Source: Glandiceps talaboti (Eukaryota > Hemichordata > Enteropneusta > Spengelidae). From it: a DNA stretch of 64,000 nt. A model generated the notes under the pieces. That model was not told where the DNA came from. It was given only the letters and a program-made list of their open reading frames with translations, and ran no database searches. Shown here in pieces: positions 16,260-28,494 of this stretch. The stretch spans positions 3,514,422-3,578,421 of the forward strand of contig NC_135563.1 of assembly GCF_964340395.1 (NCBI RefSeq). The letters run 5' to 3'. How positions within the stretch are numbered: position 1 is the first letter of the stretch; each line of letters starts with the position of its first letter. The position numbers were made by a program, and so were the translations under genes.

Positions 16260-18440
16260 GTATTTCCACAGTTGTTTGAAATGCGCCCTCATCGACAGTA
16301 ATGATCCTTACACTTATTATCCATTTCTACATCTCGTTGAAAATAATGGTCTTACTTTGGTTGCATCAATGCTGAGCTTTTACTTTGTTACCAGGTCCCA
16401 TATAACTTGTTTACAATACGTATCCATTCGTGTCTGTCCTGCATAAGTATTTCAAGTTCAACTACAGTTATCCCGAGTTCAGACTCAAGTGGTGTCGGAT
16501 CAAATTCAAATTCAAATTTCACCATTCTCTTCATTTCCATTGTCCCTTCATTACCAGACCCTTCCCTGTATATTTTAATTTGATTTAAAATATTTTATTT
16601 ATATTTTAATTTGGTTTAAATTTACTTCATGACAGTTTCCTTACTTGTCATACCCATTCTACCTCGCCTTCCTAAAATATGTACATAAGCTTGCACGGAA
16701 AGAGTTCAACCAAAACACATTCCCCTATCCGAAATCTTGATGTTGTGGAAGTCGACACTGTCCTTCTCTTCACTGTAAGTGTGTCTTATGTGTAGGTATA
16801 GGAGCTACATGTTTTGCATACGTTATACACTCTTCTTACTGATACTTTGGCTGATGGCAGATGTACAAACTGGCACCAGGAATAATATGCATATGAATCG
16901 ATGACGTAATTTGCCGAGTAAAAGTGACGTCACTGAATAACTCGTCCATTAATCGAGATTTCTTCCCACTGCATAGTAGTCTAGTTCTTGACGACCGTAT
17001 TCCAATTTTACACTACATTTCTACCCACATTTAGTAATGTGCGAAGATAACGTCGGAACACGGTCGTCAGGAACTACACTATTTACTGTATAGCCACAAA
17101 ACAGACACTACTCATTGAGTAGAACTATATACTTTACACAGTTTAAAAAAACGGGCCCGGAACTTCGTAAATGTTCGGGCTGTGTGGGGATGAAATACTG
17201 AGTATTGTTCTAACCAGCAGTTTGGATAATTCAAGTTTTCCATTGAATTTGAACAATATCTTTCTTCATTTCTTGACAACATTTACACATCCGGTCTTCA
17301 GCTGAGTCGTGGGAATTCACGAATGTACAGTAGCGTATCAATACCCAGTGTATGCATAAGGTCAGCAAGGGTCATTGCAAATCAATACACTGACAAAGAC
17401 CCTAACCCCATATCAGGGAAAGATAATGCACATCGTAAAATCGACTTGGGCACTTTTGTAAATCATCTAAAAGCATCACAAGTAGCACCGTGTATGCCAT
17501 GGTTCTGAGTCTTTGTTGATGAACATTTCTCACCACACACAGTCGCAGATGGGCAAAACTATGATTTGCCCTATTTACTCACCCGTTTTCAAAGGGAATC
17601 TGTTAATGTACGTGTCAACACCAGTATATAAAGAGTGAAAGCTTTTTGGAAACATGGACGTGCACAGAACAAATTGAAAATTATGAATGTCAGCTTCCCG
17701 TTTACTTCACTACATTGAAGTTTCATTTTTATGTTTCCAACATTTCTCATCCCATTCCCATTCACATCACGTTTCTCTGAAGAGTCGTCCTTTTTTGAAC
17801 TCGTCTTCAAGTTTCCAGTGTATGTAGAGTAAGTAGACCTTCGGCGATCCCGCCCTTATTGTACATGTACAGAGGAACAAAAATATGGCCTCACAGTACA
17901 GTCTCATTTCAAAAGAGTACATTTATCACGTATTCCGGTGTGGTCTCCCTACTATACACGGACACGGTGCTCTGGGTTCCAAAGAGAACGATTTTTTCGG
18001 GTTACCACTTTATTCTCCAAAACCATTCATACATAGATGTGATTGTAGTTTCTTACGGTGTCATTTAATGTTCTAATTTAAGAGGTTTGGAGCACAAGTA
18101 CCCATTCTAGTAAGCATTACCGTGATCATTGACAGTGCTAGGATTGAACTTTATGCACGATAACCTAGCATCATCTAGTCTGGATGCTAACGTGGTCTCT
18201 AACTAAACCACGTTGTGAGTTGAGGTATAAATCATAACGGTACTGTATAGGAACTAGACTAAGTCTGATCAAAGTAATTACGTTTCTACGCAAATACATT
18301 AATCTACAATGAAAGAATAATATTGTGTATGCCTTCAAAGTTATCTGTCAAAGTACATTATGTTCAAGTTTATCAAAATTATAGGTAGGTCACTTGAAAG
18401 TTCATAAAATTAAATGACGGTAAAAGTCATACGATATTCT
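16260..18440. other. Non-coding stretch downstream of the TTPAL-like genes
   Basis: No supported exon. A small inverted repeat lies at about 16978-17080 (tagttcttgacgaccgt versus acggtcgtcaggaacta) and looks like a degenerate hairpin element. The last part, 18300-18443, would be the 3' UTR or flank of the minus-strand gene ending at 18444. I see no canonical AATAAA in its first 150 bp. Confidence 0.5.
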
Positions 18441-18443
18441 ATA

Positions 18444-19766
18444 TTATGTTTCTAACTTCTTGAAGCTTCCCGCCAGTCCACCGACCGGATCAACACCTTG
18501 GGATTGAGCACCAAGAATTGCACCAGCCTTTGGGAAACCATATTGATTGTATTCAGCAAACTTGACGTCTTCCTTGACCAGCTCGTCAAAAAACTCTTTG
18601 GCGGAGTTGTTGTCCGTCAACTGTCCACCAAAATCTGTCGGCAGCATAGAGGACGGTACGTGGTTGTGTAGAGTACCAAAGTCTTTACCATGTAGATGCA
18701 TCTTGAATACAAAGAAATAATATATATGTTGGTATACCTGGCAAATAATCACCGTGAATGTTCTTAACCACGATAGCATGTTACCAAGAATGACTTCGTC
18801 ACCATGTATCATAATTGTTTTACGACAATACTGCATTTTGACTTTATTCTGAGACAAGTAGTCTCAGTTAAAACCTCGTTCGTCAACGCGAGATTTGGAA
18901 GTAATGATTTGAAAACCCCGTTCGTCAACGCGAGATTTTGATGTCATGATATGAAAGTTATCATTGTCTTGTGAGAAGGAATAAAGGGCTATTGATATGG
19001 TTAAAATAGTTATATAAAAGAATTGAAGGTCACATTTATGTAGGTCACACACTATCATGGCACATGTTGATAAATTACCAATATAAGATTAGGGCCATTG
19101 TCACTACAGATCGTATACGAGTGGTAACAAACCCTGAAGTCACTGGTTAGATGAAGACAAATATTGAAAGAATACTAGTGTAATTATGTCTGTATAAGTA
19201 TGATTTACGAAAAAAAATAGTGACATCTTGAGTCATGAACTAAACTGTCCAATAGCTTGGTATATCAAATGATTAGCATACTAGATAAAAAGTCACAAAC
19301 AATTCCTGTTCAAAATCTAGAGTCATATTTCGATCACAAAACCAATGACAGGGAGGCGCATTGTTGTGACGATATAAGGACCAGGGCCATGAACTCTGTA
19401 CTTTCAGGTCGAACATGTTCAACTTGCATACACGTGGTGTAATTAGATATCGTTCTCCAATATTGTCCTTCTTTCAACTAAAGAAAATGAGTGTGCACTG
19501 TACTGTCAAATGGAAATCTCTAGCACAGCATTCTGTTCTTACCACTAACAAATTATTTTATGCTATTGATATATAAAGTGTGATTTTCTTCGTGTCCTCG
19601 CGTGACTTACTTTCAAACTTCTGGAGTTTGTAGTACACATGAAAAAATAACCAATTACAACTGCATGTCAGTGTGTGGTGGTTTACTACTGACATGCTCT
19701 GTTCATTCTTTCCCCAACAGGAGATTTAGCTAGCTTTTCGGTAAAATTTGTCGTTTCACTATACGT

Positions 19767-19800
<34 letters not shown>

Positions 19801-19801
19801 T

Positions 19802-19874
<73 letters not shown>

Positions 19875-22800
19875 GTAGAAAACGAAAACCACTGTACTTA
19901 GAGTAATTAGACTACGTTCAAGTTTGCTTGCGCATAGTAGAATATTCTGTACTTACCCGACTTAGCAACTTTTCATTCAACAATGGCTTAAAGATCGCCA
20001 TCATGGTTTCAAAGATTTCCGGTTGACGGATGTAATGGAAGGCTTTCATGCGGAGTGGCAATGAGTTCTGTATAAATACAAACAGATGAATTTCGTTATT
20101 TTGTTTTTTTATATAGGTTACTAGATACAAAAGTACATTATAGTAATTACCCATCAAATCAATCGACCCATCCATCCATTCATTCATTCATTCATTCATT
20201 CATTCATTCATTCATTCATCCAGCCATCCATCCATTCATTCATTCATCCATCCATTCATTCATCTATCATCTATCCATCCATCTATCCATCAATCACTGT
20301 CCGTCCGACCGACCATCCATTCATCTATCCATTTATCCATCCATCCACCCATCCATTATTCCCTTCACCCATCCACCCACCCACCCATTCATTCATTCAT
20401 TCATTCATTCATTCATTCATTCATTCATCAATCATCCATCCATCCGTCTGTCCATCAATCACTGTCCGTGCGTCCGTCCATCCATCCATCCATTCATCCG
20501 TCCATCCACCCATTAATCCATTCATCCACCCATCCATCCATTTATCCATCCATCCATCCACCCACCCATTAATCCCTTCATCCATCCATCCACCATCCAT
20601 CCATCCATCCATACATCCATCCATCCATCCAGCCATCCATCCAGCCAGCCATCCATTCATCCGTCCGTCCATCCATCCATCTGCTATCCATCCATACATC
20701 CATCCATCCACTGACCCTTCCATGTATTGGCACCTCTCCATAACTACCAGCAATTAAACGCTATCATGTGTTTAATCAATAACACAGTATTTTGATAGGA
20801 TAATACACCACTCAAAATGTTAATCGGATTCACCACCAGCATTAGAGTTGGAATAGCATCACCACGGAACTCATCAAATTGGAATACCACATTAGCATAT
20901 CTGTTTTGCCTTTTACAAGAATTGTACAGCAGTTTGCTCATCTCCTTTTTGCAATATACTAGTATTCAAAACTTCATTGATTTATCTTAATATCAGGGAC
21001 TGTTATCTATAACTTTTGAACTGTTTGACAGATCGATCCTTTATATCTAAATAAAGGCACATCAAAGGTATATATAAAGGTGAAACTGATATATCAATTC
21101 AATCTTCTATTCATTTGTATCATTTGCTTGTTTATAACTTTCAAGTTGAATATCTCAGCAACGCTGCGCCCTATCTTTATTTTCTCTGTAACCAGATAAC
21201 ATATCGTAACTTGCTTCTTGTGTATGTTGTCGTTTGAACCAAAGTTCACGTTCCTAAATCAATATAGTCATTTCCTGGACGTAACCATACGTCTAATTGT
21301 GATGTTTGGTATCATAGACATATATATTAGACATAGTCAGTATTGTAGTCTCGTTCGATGTTCTTCCTCGTGTGTACCCTACCCGGTTGGCTACAAATGA
21401 CAACTTTTGCATACCCAAAATAAAGTTAACACAAAGCAAACATAATTTAAAATATGCAGCCACTTCCCTAGCTATATCAAAAATATTACCCACAGACGCA
21501 CCTTCAAAAACACTTTAAAGAACACCTTCTTGCTAAAAATTAATTCCTTTCAGTGACTTCTACAGAACTTGTATATGTTTTCAACTATGACTTATTTTCA
21601 TTAATTTCATTTCATGTGATTAGTTTACTTATAAATATACTATGTGAGTTTTGTTTTGTTTACTAGTTCTGCTTGAACTATTTCTATGGGCCTCACCAGG
21701 TGCAGTATTTCTTTTCTTTTCTTCCCAGTTGTGTATTATTTTCCCTTTGTGTCTGGTGAAAATAAATAATATGAAATATGAAATGAAAAAATATGAAATC
21801 ATAGGTTTAATTAAAATACAGTGACTGTATCCATAACAATGTCCAATCCTAACAAAAAATGGTATTTAAGTAATGTGATATTCTACAAACCATTACCATT
21901 ATCAAATCCGTATGCTTCTTTGCGTCCGGAGTCAGTTTTGTTATCAATTTCAACGTCAGATATTCGTAATCACCCACAGAGGCAATACCGTGGACTTGTA
22001 TCTCTTCATCTTCTAGCAACTTGTCAAACATCATCAAAACGGCTGTCAAGAAGGCGTCAAGGCTGTATTGATTGAGATCAATTCGCCCTGAAAGAGTTAA
22101 TCATCCAAATGTAGCAATTGTTCACAAATTGTAAACAAAGTAAATAAGATGGACATCGACTCAGAGTTGGGATAATGGTAAGAGTTATTGAATGTCATGT
22201 ATGCTGTCACAAAGCTCGGTGGTCTGAGAACAAACTCATCAAATCAGGGAGTTTGAGTTTGTTCTCTAGAGCGCGACACTCTGATGGTACGGTGTCTTGT
22301 GAATTGATATTCTCGCTTCGTATTGGGAAACAATTAGCACGAAGTGTTAGAGATGACCTTTTAAGTTTGAATAAATGAATTAAAGAATATGATTATATGT
22401 AACATTGATTTTTGTGTATGATGTTCTGGTTGGCAGATGTCGTCATCGCACCAATTACTCCTACTAATTCAAGCTCTGTCCTTTGACAAGACTACAGGAC
22501 AGAAACAAGAAGCATTTGGTCCTCTCTATACAGTCAAGGACAAAATCGATTTCAGAATTCGGTAGAAAAAAAGAAAAGATAACCCGACTTCTGACCTTTC
22601 TGTCCTTTATTATCTCCATAAACTCAACTACCTTCCCAAACTCCCCCACCTTGGCTGTTGAAAAAACTTCCTACACTGCTTCATGTTGTCAGTTCTACTG
22701 ACTCTCCTCATAGTTCCCTTCCGTTGTATTCTGAAGGGTCATCTTTCTGGAGTGTTATCATTTCATTTGCTCGTCATTTAACAACTTCGCATTTTAATGC

Positions 22801-22878
22801 GAACTTAAATATACAATCACGGGGTGGAGTACAGTAATTACGTGGTTGATAGGGTGACTTGGTGATCGATCGATCGAT

Positions 22879-22965
<87 letters not shown>

Positions 22966-25838
22966 GATTAAAGCAATGAAATAAATAAACTTTCATAAGC
23001 TGTTGTCCTCTTCCTGTCTTTTCTCACTTTGTATTGACTGAATAAAGACACCTTGTCAATTCTAATCCTTAAGTTTTAAGGGAGCCTTCAGAAATTACAA
23101 GGAGGGAGGGCCGGGTGAATTGGAGGGGGTTCACTTTTTTACAAATCAGTTCTCGGGGGAGGGCGCACAGTACAAGGATATTACAATAAATATGCTTTAG
23201 ATATCGGTACATACAAAACAACTATTTAAGCAATGCTCCCGAGGACTAGCGAGAAAGTATACTAGAGAGTCAACCTCTCTCTAATCTTTGTTACTTAACC
23301 GATCGGTTTTTTTGTTTGTTTTGTTTTTTTTTGGTTTGTTTGTTTGTTTGTTTTTTAACTCTTCCCCATTCCTAGATTATTGTTTTCTTTGTTGCTTTGT
23401 TTTCCTATCAAATTGTATTTTTTTGGAGTTATTTCTTTATGTATGAGGTAATAGAGTATGCACTTATTTTGTTCTACATGTATATCATTTTTGCAACTCT
23501 ACATATCTTCATTGTATAAAATGATTTATTTCATATAATTTGTTTGGGCCATGAAGGAAGATTAGTTCTGCTGAACTATATTTCATGGTCCCCACCAATT
23601 ATACTTAGTTAGATTTATGAAATGTAAATACTTATTATTATGGTGAAAATAAATTATTATATTATAACGTAGGTACAGGCCACTTGCAGACCAGGCCAGG
23701 TAAGATCAGGTATCGACTTAATATTTTTTTTATCACATTCAGATCCAAAAATGTGAATCTGTCATTAGATTTGGTGTAGATTTTAGATTAGTTTTTCTCA
23801 GGAATTCGTCACCAGTTATCATTGTTTTCAAAATCACCACACAATTAGTGTCTTCTGTACTAGGTATTACATTTTTCACATAGATTTCATACTCGTTCTT
23901 GTACAAACTGGGTACATTCAAGAGTAAACATATTTTACCAACTGCATGCACTTTAGAAATGTTACACATGAAAAACAAAAAGATTGCAGACACTCATATG
24001 CGAAAATAGTCGCATTTCGTGCAGATTTCAGTATTTATTGATAACAACACAATTTGCACAACTAAAATATACCATTGCAATATGTTTAAGACAAGAATGT
24101 ATGAAAACGACTTGTCTAAATGAAGTGACAATTACTCGTTCAAGAACAAAACATCTTGGGATATTAGTCTAAGTGTATCATCACCGAAGATAAATAACGA
24201 TCTAGGCGATGACTGGAAATCTGTCACTCTAACTCAGAGGGGTAAACCTTTGGCAGTTTGCAATAGCATCATGAAAATCAATGCCCTCCATACATCCCTT
24301 TTTTTTTAGATGTCATGTTTACGTAAATGTGTTATAGATGTAAAGGTCAAAGGTTATTCAGTGGGCAATATAACATGTATAGTAACAGTCGTTAGAATTT
24401 AACAGTTGAAGCATTATGTGTAATAATAAGAATACTTCAAAGTTAGCCTTATATTCAATCTGTTCCATATGAATATTCGAAATTATGCTTTAATATATAT
24501 TGCGACATATACAAAGTCTTGGTTACCCAGACTCTTGCCGTCGAGGGCTCTACCCTTGCTGGGTGCTGAGACTATCATATTATACATTGCATCAAAAGGT
24601 CAATGAAAGTTGGCGCAAAAATCAGGTTAGGTGTTGATCCAAATAGGAATGTGAATCCCCCAAAAATATTAAGTCTATACCTGATCATGACCTGTGTTTC
24701 GTACCGATCGCTACCTTTTTCCTTTGTTCACATCATTTTAAAGTGGGAATTTGGCCTACACATTGTTAGAAGGGTTGCTTTTTTGTATTATCAAACCCGC
24801 TATGCAGACATGGTCGATCAGTTTTCCAATATATTTTGTGCATAGGTCGTGTTGAACAATGGTGTGGTTACTAGGTATTTGTGTGGTAATTTGTGATAGG
24901 AAAGTTTGACACAAACATATACGTGTGTATATATATAGTAGATAGTTTAAGCATTGGTCAATATTCCGCGACCTTGCTAGCCGTCTGTCTGCTGCGTTGT
25001 GTTTGTGTCCCTAGGCCTGGTCCCACGATAGTGACAAATGACCCTATATACAAAATCATTCATCTGTAGCAATCAGAGGAGAAAACACATACGACCTTGG
25101 CTTATTTTACATACAAATGTACAATAGCCGTCAAAGGGAAAACAAAAAAGAGTGCGTTGCATTTTAACATATACAGAAATGACCATGTGAATCTATTACT
25201 GTAAGTGTACACTAACCTATTCTAAACAGCAATACCGTTCTCCCTTCATTATACAGAAATGACCGTGTGAATCTATTACTGTAAGTGTACACTAACCTAT
25301 TCTAAACAGCACTACCGTTCTCCCTTCATTATACAGAAATGACCGTGTGAATCTATTACTGTAAGTGTACACTAACCTATTCTAAACAGCAATACCGTTC
25401 TCCCTTCATTATACAGAAATGACCGTGTGAATCTATTACTGTAAGTGTACACTAACCTATTCTAAACAGCACTACCGTTCTCCCTTCATCATCATGCCCA
25501 GGACAAATAGTCACCATTTCCAAATCGTAAATATGTTTGTAAAATGACGGTTGGTATTTCACAAATATTTCTTTGTATTTCCGTCTCACATCGTAATAAT
25601 GCAACAGCATTTTGAACGCTCTGTCGACGTCAAACTTCTTGTTGCGTAAAAATCTGACGAGAAATGCATCATCAGGGGGCAGTTTGACTTCAGGTTTCTC
25701 CTTTCTAAATTTTTCCCTCAACTCGTCTATTTTCTGGTCCCTGGTTTCAGGATCTTCATTTAGTTCTTGTTTAGCTTTCTCAGCCGTCTTAGCACTCAGT
25801 GTGCTGACATAACGTCGACGTGTACCAGAGTCAGACAT
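18444..25838 (-). CDS. TTPAL-like CRAL-TRIO lipid-transfer protein, copy A
   Basis: Four coding exons: 25838-25457, 22087-21897, 20067-19957 and 18701-18444, giving 313 aa and ending in TAA. Phases are 1, 0 and 0; all junctions are GT-AG. Exon 1 encodes the CRAL-TRIO N-terminal helical domain ([20 protein letters not shown], a family hallmark, near residues 58-80). Exons 2-4 encode the SEC14-like lipid-binding fold, with [43 protein letters not shown] and LPTDFGG matching alpha-tocopherol transfer protein relatives. In this family such proteins carry a hydrophobic ligand (tocopherol, retinoid or phosphoinositide) between membranes; the ligand here cannot be told. The first ATG of the conserved frame ([10 protein letters not shown]) is chosen because copy B shares it; an in-frame upstream ATG at 25898 is possible. 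Copy B lies upstream on the same strand. Exon 2 begins RIDLNQY where copy B keeps the more usual RWDP. The exon 1 donor is duplicated in tandem. Confidence 0.9.
18870..18945. repeat. Direct repeat in intron 3 of TTPAL-like copy A
   Basis: Two copies, 45 bp apart, of a word containing cgttcgtcaacgcgagattt. It is of interest only as a recent local duplication. Confidence 0.8.
19768..19872. repeat. (CAGA)n(CA)n microsatellite in intron 3 of copy A
   Basis: About seven CAGA units are followed by a (CA)n run of about 34 repeats. It begins about 85 bp downstream, in transcript direction, of the exon 3 donor of the minus-strand gene. Confidence 0.95.
20160..20720. repeat. Degenerate (CATT/CATC)n array
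   Basis: About 560 bp of four-base units, catt, catc, cgtc and cacc, in changing blocks. It lies in intron 2 of TTPAL-like copy A. The minus-strand open frame through it, rich in Trp, Met, Asp and Gly, is an artefact of the repeat. Confidence 0.95.
21655..21795 (+). mobile_element. 3' tail of a non-LTR retrotransposon (LINE/SINE-like), copy 1
   Basis: The order ctagttctgcttgaact, gggcctcacc, gtctggtgaaaataaata, then a terminal run of tatgaaa-type repeats, recurs at 23552-23665 and, inverted, at 51308-51480. The shared 3' end and terminal short-repeat tail are typical of L2/CR1-type elements and the SINEs that use their machinery. No reverse-transcriptase frame remains. It lies in intron 2 of copy A, close to exon 2. 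Confidence 0.45.
22866..22966. repeat. (GATC)n(GATT)n microsatellite
   Basis: Four GATC units and then about 20 uninterrupted GATT units, in intron 1 of TTPAL-like copy A. Confidence 0.97.
23552..23665 (+). mobile_element. 3' tail of a non-LTR retrotransposon (LINE/SINE-like), copy 2
   Basis: It contains gttctgctgaactatatttc, atggtccccaccaatt and atggtgaaaataaattatta, in the same order as copy 1 at 21655. The upstream T-rich segment (23300-23550) may belong to the same element. No coding sequence is left. Confidence 0.45.
25186..25490 (-). repeat. 80 bp tandem repeat over the exon 1 donor of copy A
   Basis: Four units with 80 bp spacing. Each carries the last ~33 nt of exon 1 (agggagaacggta, ctgtttagaatag), the donor gttagtg and about 45 nt of intron. 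The real exon ends at 25457; repeated exon ends lie at 25377, 25297 and 25217. Units differ by one or two bases (aataccg/actaccg). Copy B has a single copy. Extending the exon past the real donor reads ATA GGT TAG, so any distal donor gives an immediate stop. Confidence 0.9.
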
Positions 25839-26186
25839 TGTTACCACTGCTAGTGAAGAAGGTGAATACTCTCTGACTCCTTTAGCAATTATTACCATGT
25901 GAATGGTGACACTGGCATGACAAACACCTGAATGAACTGCGCCCCTAAGTCACCAGATGTGACTGGGTATGTTTTTTTCATTGACATTGGTGTCGCAGAT
26001 TTCGTTCCCGCCAGGAATTTTGAAACGTAAATCTATCGAAACTTCAATAACAGAAATTATGTAGAATGGGGAGCTCAAAGTGACTGGCGAAAGTATATTC
26101 GAGTGACGCGAGGTTGTCTTTAGGTTTTAGATTATACTTCGATTCCATCCTTTACTTCATGGGACTCTAACATATGTGTGTTTTAA

Positions 26187-26806
26187 GGACCAGTCAGTTT
26201 CTTCGGCCTGGGGGGAGCGGCGGATTTGTAGGGGGTCACCCTGTTTTTGAAATTGGCAGTCATTGGGGTCATTGTGTTTTCGTGGTAATGTAAATATTTG
26301 TTCCTGTCCCTGTTTCTTACATCAATTTTTTAATATTACTTATTATGTGAAACATAAATACACATATACATATACATGTATTACCTAGCTACCACACCAG
26401 TTACAGAACATATCGTGTAAATGCTTGGCTGTTTCACAATCAGTGCTTCACTTATATTGCACTTTGGGACAAAGTGAACTTGAAGGTTTCGTAATAGTAA
26501 TCTTCAGAGATAGTTTATAAATGAACTTAATCTAAATTGTTCTACTCGTCAGTATGAACTTGTCAGAAGGGATTAATACACCTTCTATTTTGGAAACTAC
26601 ACGTTATTGACACTACAAATCACCACATCTCATCAGATTCCAGTTTCTATTATACACTAGGTATGACCACCTAAAGTTCTCTAACATACCGGTGACTTTG
26701 CTATACATGCAATACTAATGCCCCTATACCAATGTTACGGGCCCATTTTTATGTCACATGGGAAACTTAGCTTTTCGAAGCTTGGAAATATTACCTCAAA
26801 GGCTAA
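26187..26806. mobile_element. Partial copy, GGACCGGTCAGTTTC family
   Basis: It begins ggaccagtcagtttcttcgg and then runs parallel to the inverse of 56400-57003, including the ctatacatgcaatac, aatgcccctataccaatgtt and agcttttcgaagcttgg segments. The far inverted end is missing. It lies about 350 bp upstream of the start codon of TTPAL-like copy A, so it may sit in or near its promoter. Confidence 0.6.
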
Positions 26807-26809
26807 TTA

Positions 26810-27440
26810 CTAGATGCGTTTAAGTTCAGACATGTATAAACAGCACCATGTCTGAATTCATAACAATCCTAAAAATGTAGGGGTTTTACGTCGTGGTAAA
26901 GGTTGGGTTGGAACTGGATGTAGACTGGTGTGCTATATATATCGTGTTGTTTTGGACTATTTCCTTTCTCCCCAATAATCTCGATACCCTCATGTGAGAA
27001 ATACAAAACAAAGTGTGTCGTTGTTGTATGATTCACTATGTACAGAGAGAATTCCAGGGCCATTAGTGACAATTTTCGACATTTCAAACTCATTTCAAAC
27101 TTTCAAAATCATTTCAGGATTTCACCAAAGGTTCTAATGTTAATGATGGTCATACAGAAGCTAGCTATGGTCACAGACAATTGCTATGGTGTATCTGATT
27201 TTGATCGAAGAGAAACGGGTACAATTAGCCTATGACTGTCAGTGACATGAAGACAATTGAGAATTACAATGCCTTTCGTATTCAGTTTTGCACGAGTAAC
27301 TTTAATGGTGACGAAGAACTAAGTTAACACTTATAAGCACTTAATTCACTAATAGATTACGAGATTCAGGTAATGGCTGATACATGTAACTTGAAATCGG
27401 TGTAGTCATTAAGGTTGCGAATACTTCCATTAGTAATTTA
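26810..27440. other. Non-coding stretch between the TTPAL-like copies
   Basis: No supported exon. It is the spacer between the 5' end of copy A and the 3' flank of copy B. Confidence 0.5.
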
Positions 27441-27549
27441 AGTGTTTTTACTACCACCACTTTTCGTTCCAACAGGTTTCACTCTTACGAAAGCAAAAAA
27501 AATGGACTGGGCCCTTGCATATGTTTGTTTTGTTTTGTTTTGTTTTGGT

Positions 27550-27690
27550 ATGTGTGTGTGTATGTATGTATGTATGTATGTATGTATGTGTGTATGTATG
27601 TATGTATGCTATGTATGTATGTATGTGTGTGTGTGTCTATATGTGTATGTGCGTGCGCAGTCTGTCTGGCTGTCTGTCTGTCTGTTTGAT
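27550..27690. repeat. (TATG)n/(GT)n microsatellite
   Basis: Interrupted tatg units with gtgtgtgt islands and a short ctgtctgt tail. It is intergenic. Confidence 0.95.
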
Positions 27691-28019
27691 TATCATTTTT
27701 TGACTCTTTACTTTGAACTGTTGACAGGTAGTACCACATAAACATGTGTATCTTTACCATTGCAGTATTTACTCGATAACCTAAAAACAAAGTACATCAA
27801 CAATAATCTAGTCTTTCTAAAGAAATCTTACAAACGATTATTTCAAACGATAAAGTGAACCAAAGTTAAAGAAAGATAGTTAACCTCATTGAACTCAATA
27901 CCAAACTATATCGTCTCCACGTTCATCAAAACTGATGACAATAAAATTTACGATTATGTTTTATTTTCTAAATACAATATAAGGGGGACGTATCTGTAAT
28001 GAGTGATATGAGGGAACGT

Positions 28020-28021
28020 GG

Positions 28022-28085
<64 letters not shown>

Positions 28086-28167
28086 TTCCGGGACATGAAC
28101 GCACACATACATACATACATACATACATACATACATACATACATACATACATACATACATACATACA

Positions 28168-28201
<34 letters not shown>

Positions 28202-28230
28202 GACAGACTGACAGACAGAGACAGACAGAC
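28020..28230. repeat. (CAGA)n and (CATA)n microsatellites
   Basis: About 16 CAGA units at 28022-28085, 20 bp of unique sequence, then about 23 CATA units to 28198, then a short CAGA remnant. It lies about 265 bp downstream of the stop of copy B. Confidence 0.95.
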
Positions 28231-28494
28231 AGCGCCCCTTGCCATTCTACATTTTCCCCTTGGCCTCCCTCCCCTATGTATGTGCAATATTATTACTGCC
28301 CCCCCCCCCCCCTCCACCGGCCGTAAATAATGATTACTTCCTGCTCGACAGTGATCCGACAATTTGTTGTAGCTACATTAACATTGTTTTCTGAAAGAGA
28401 CTGGCTTTGCCAGATTGAGTGCAATATGATTAGTAATGATTCTAGATTCCGGATTCTGGATTCGGTTTCCATGTTACGGGAAAAGAGTTCTATA

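Noticed and set aside
20421-20753. 110-codon Trp/Met/Asp/Gly frame, minus strand
   Set aside because: Translation of the degenerate (CATC)n array.
22464-22649. Minus frame [19 protein letters not shown] as a retrotransposon or gene fragment
   Set aside because: No recognisable reverse-transcriptase or other motif and no splice support. It lies in intron 1 of TTPAL-like copy A.
27961-28362. Met-Tyr-Val-Cys repeat frames, minus strand
   Set aside because: Translation of (CATA)n and (CAGA)n.
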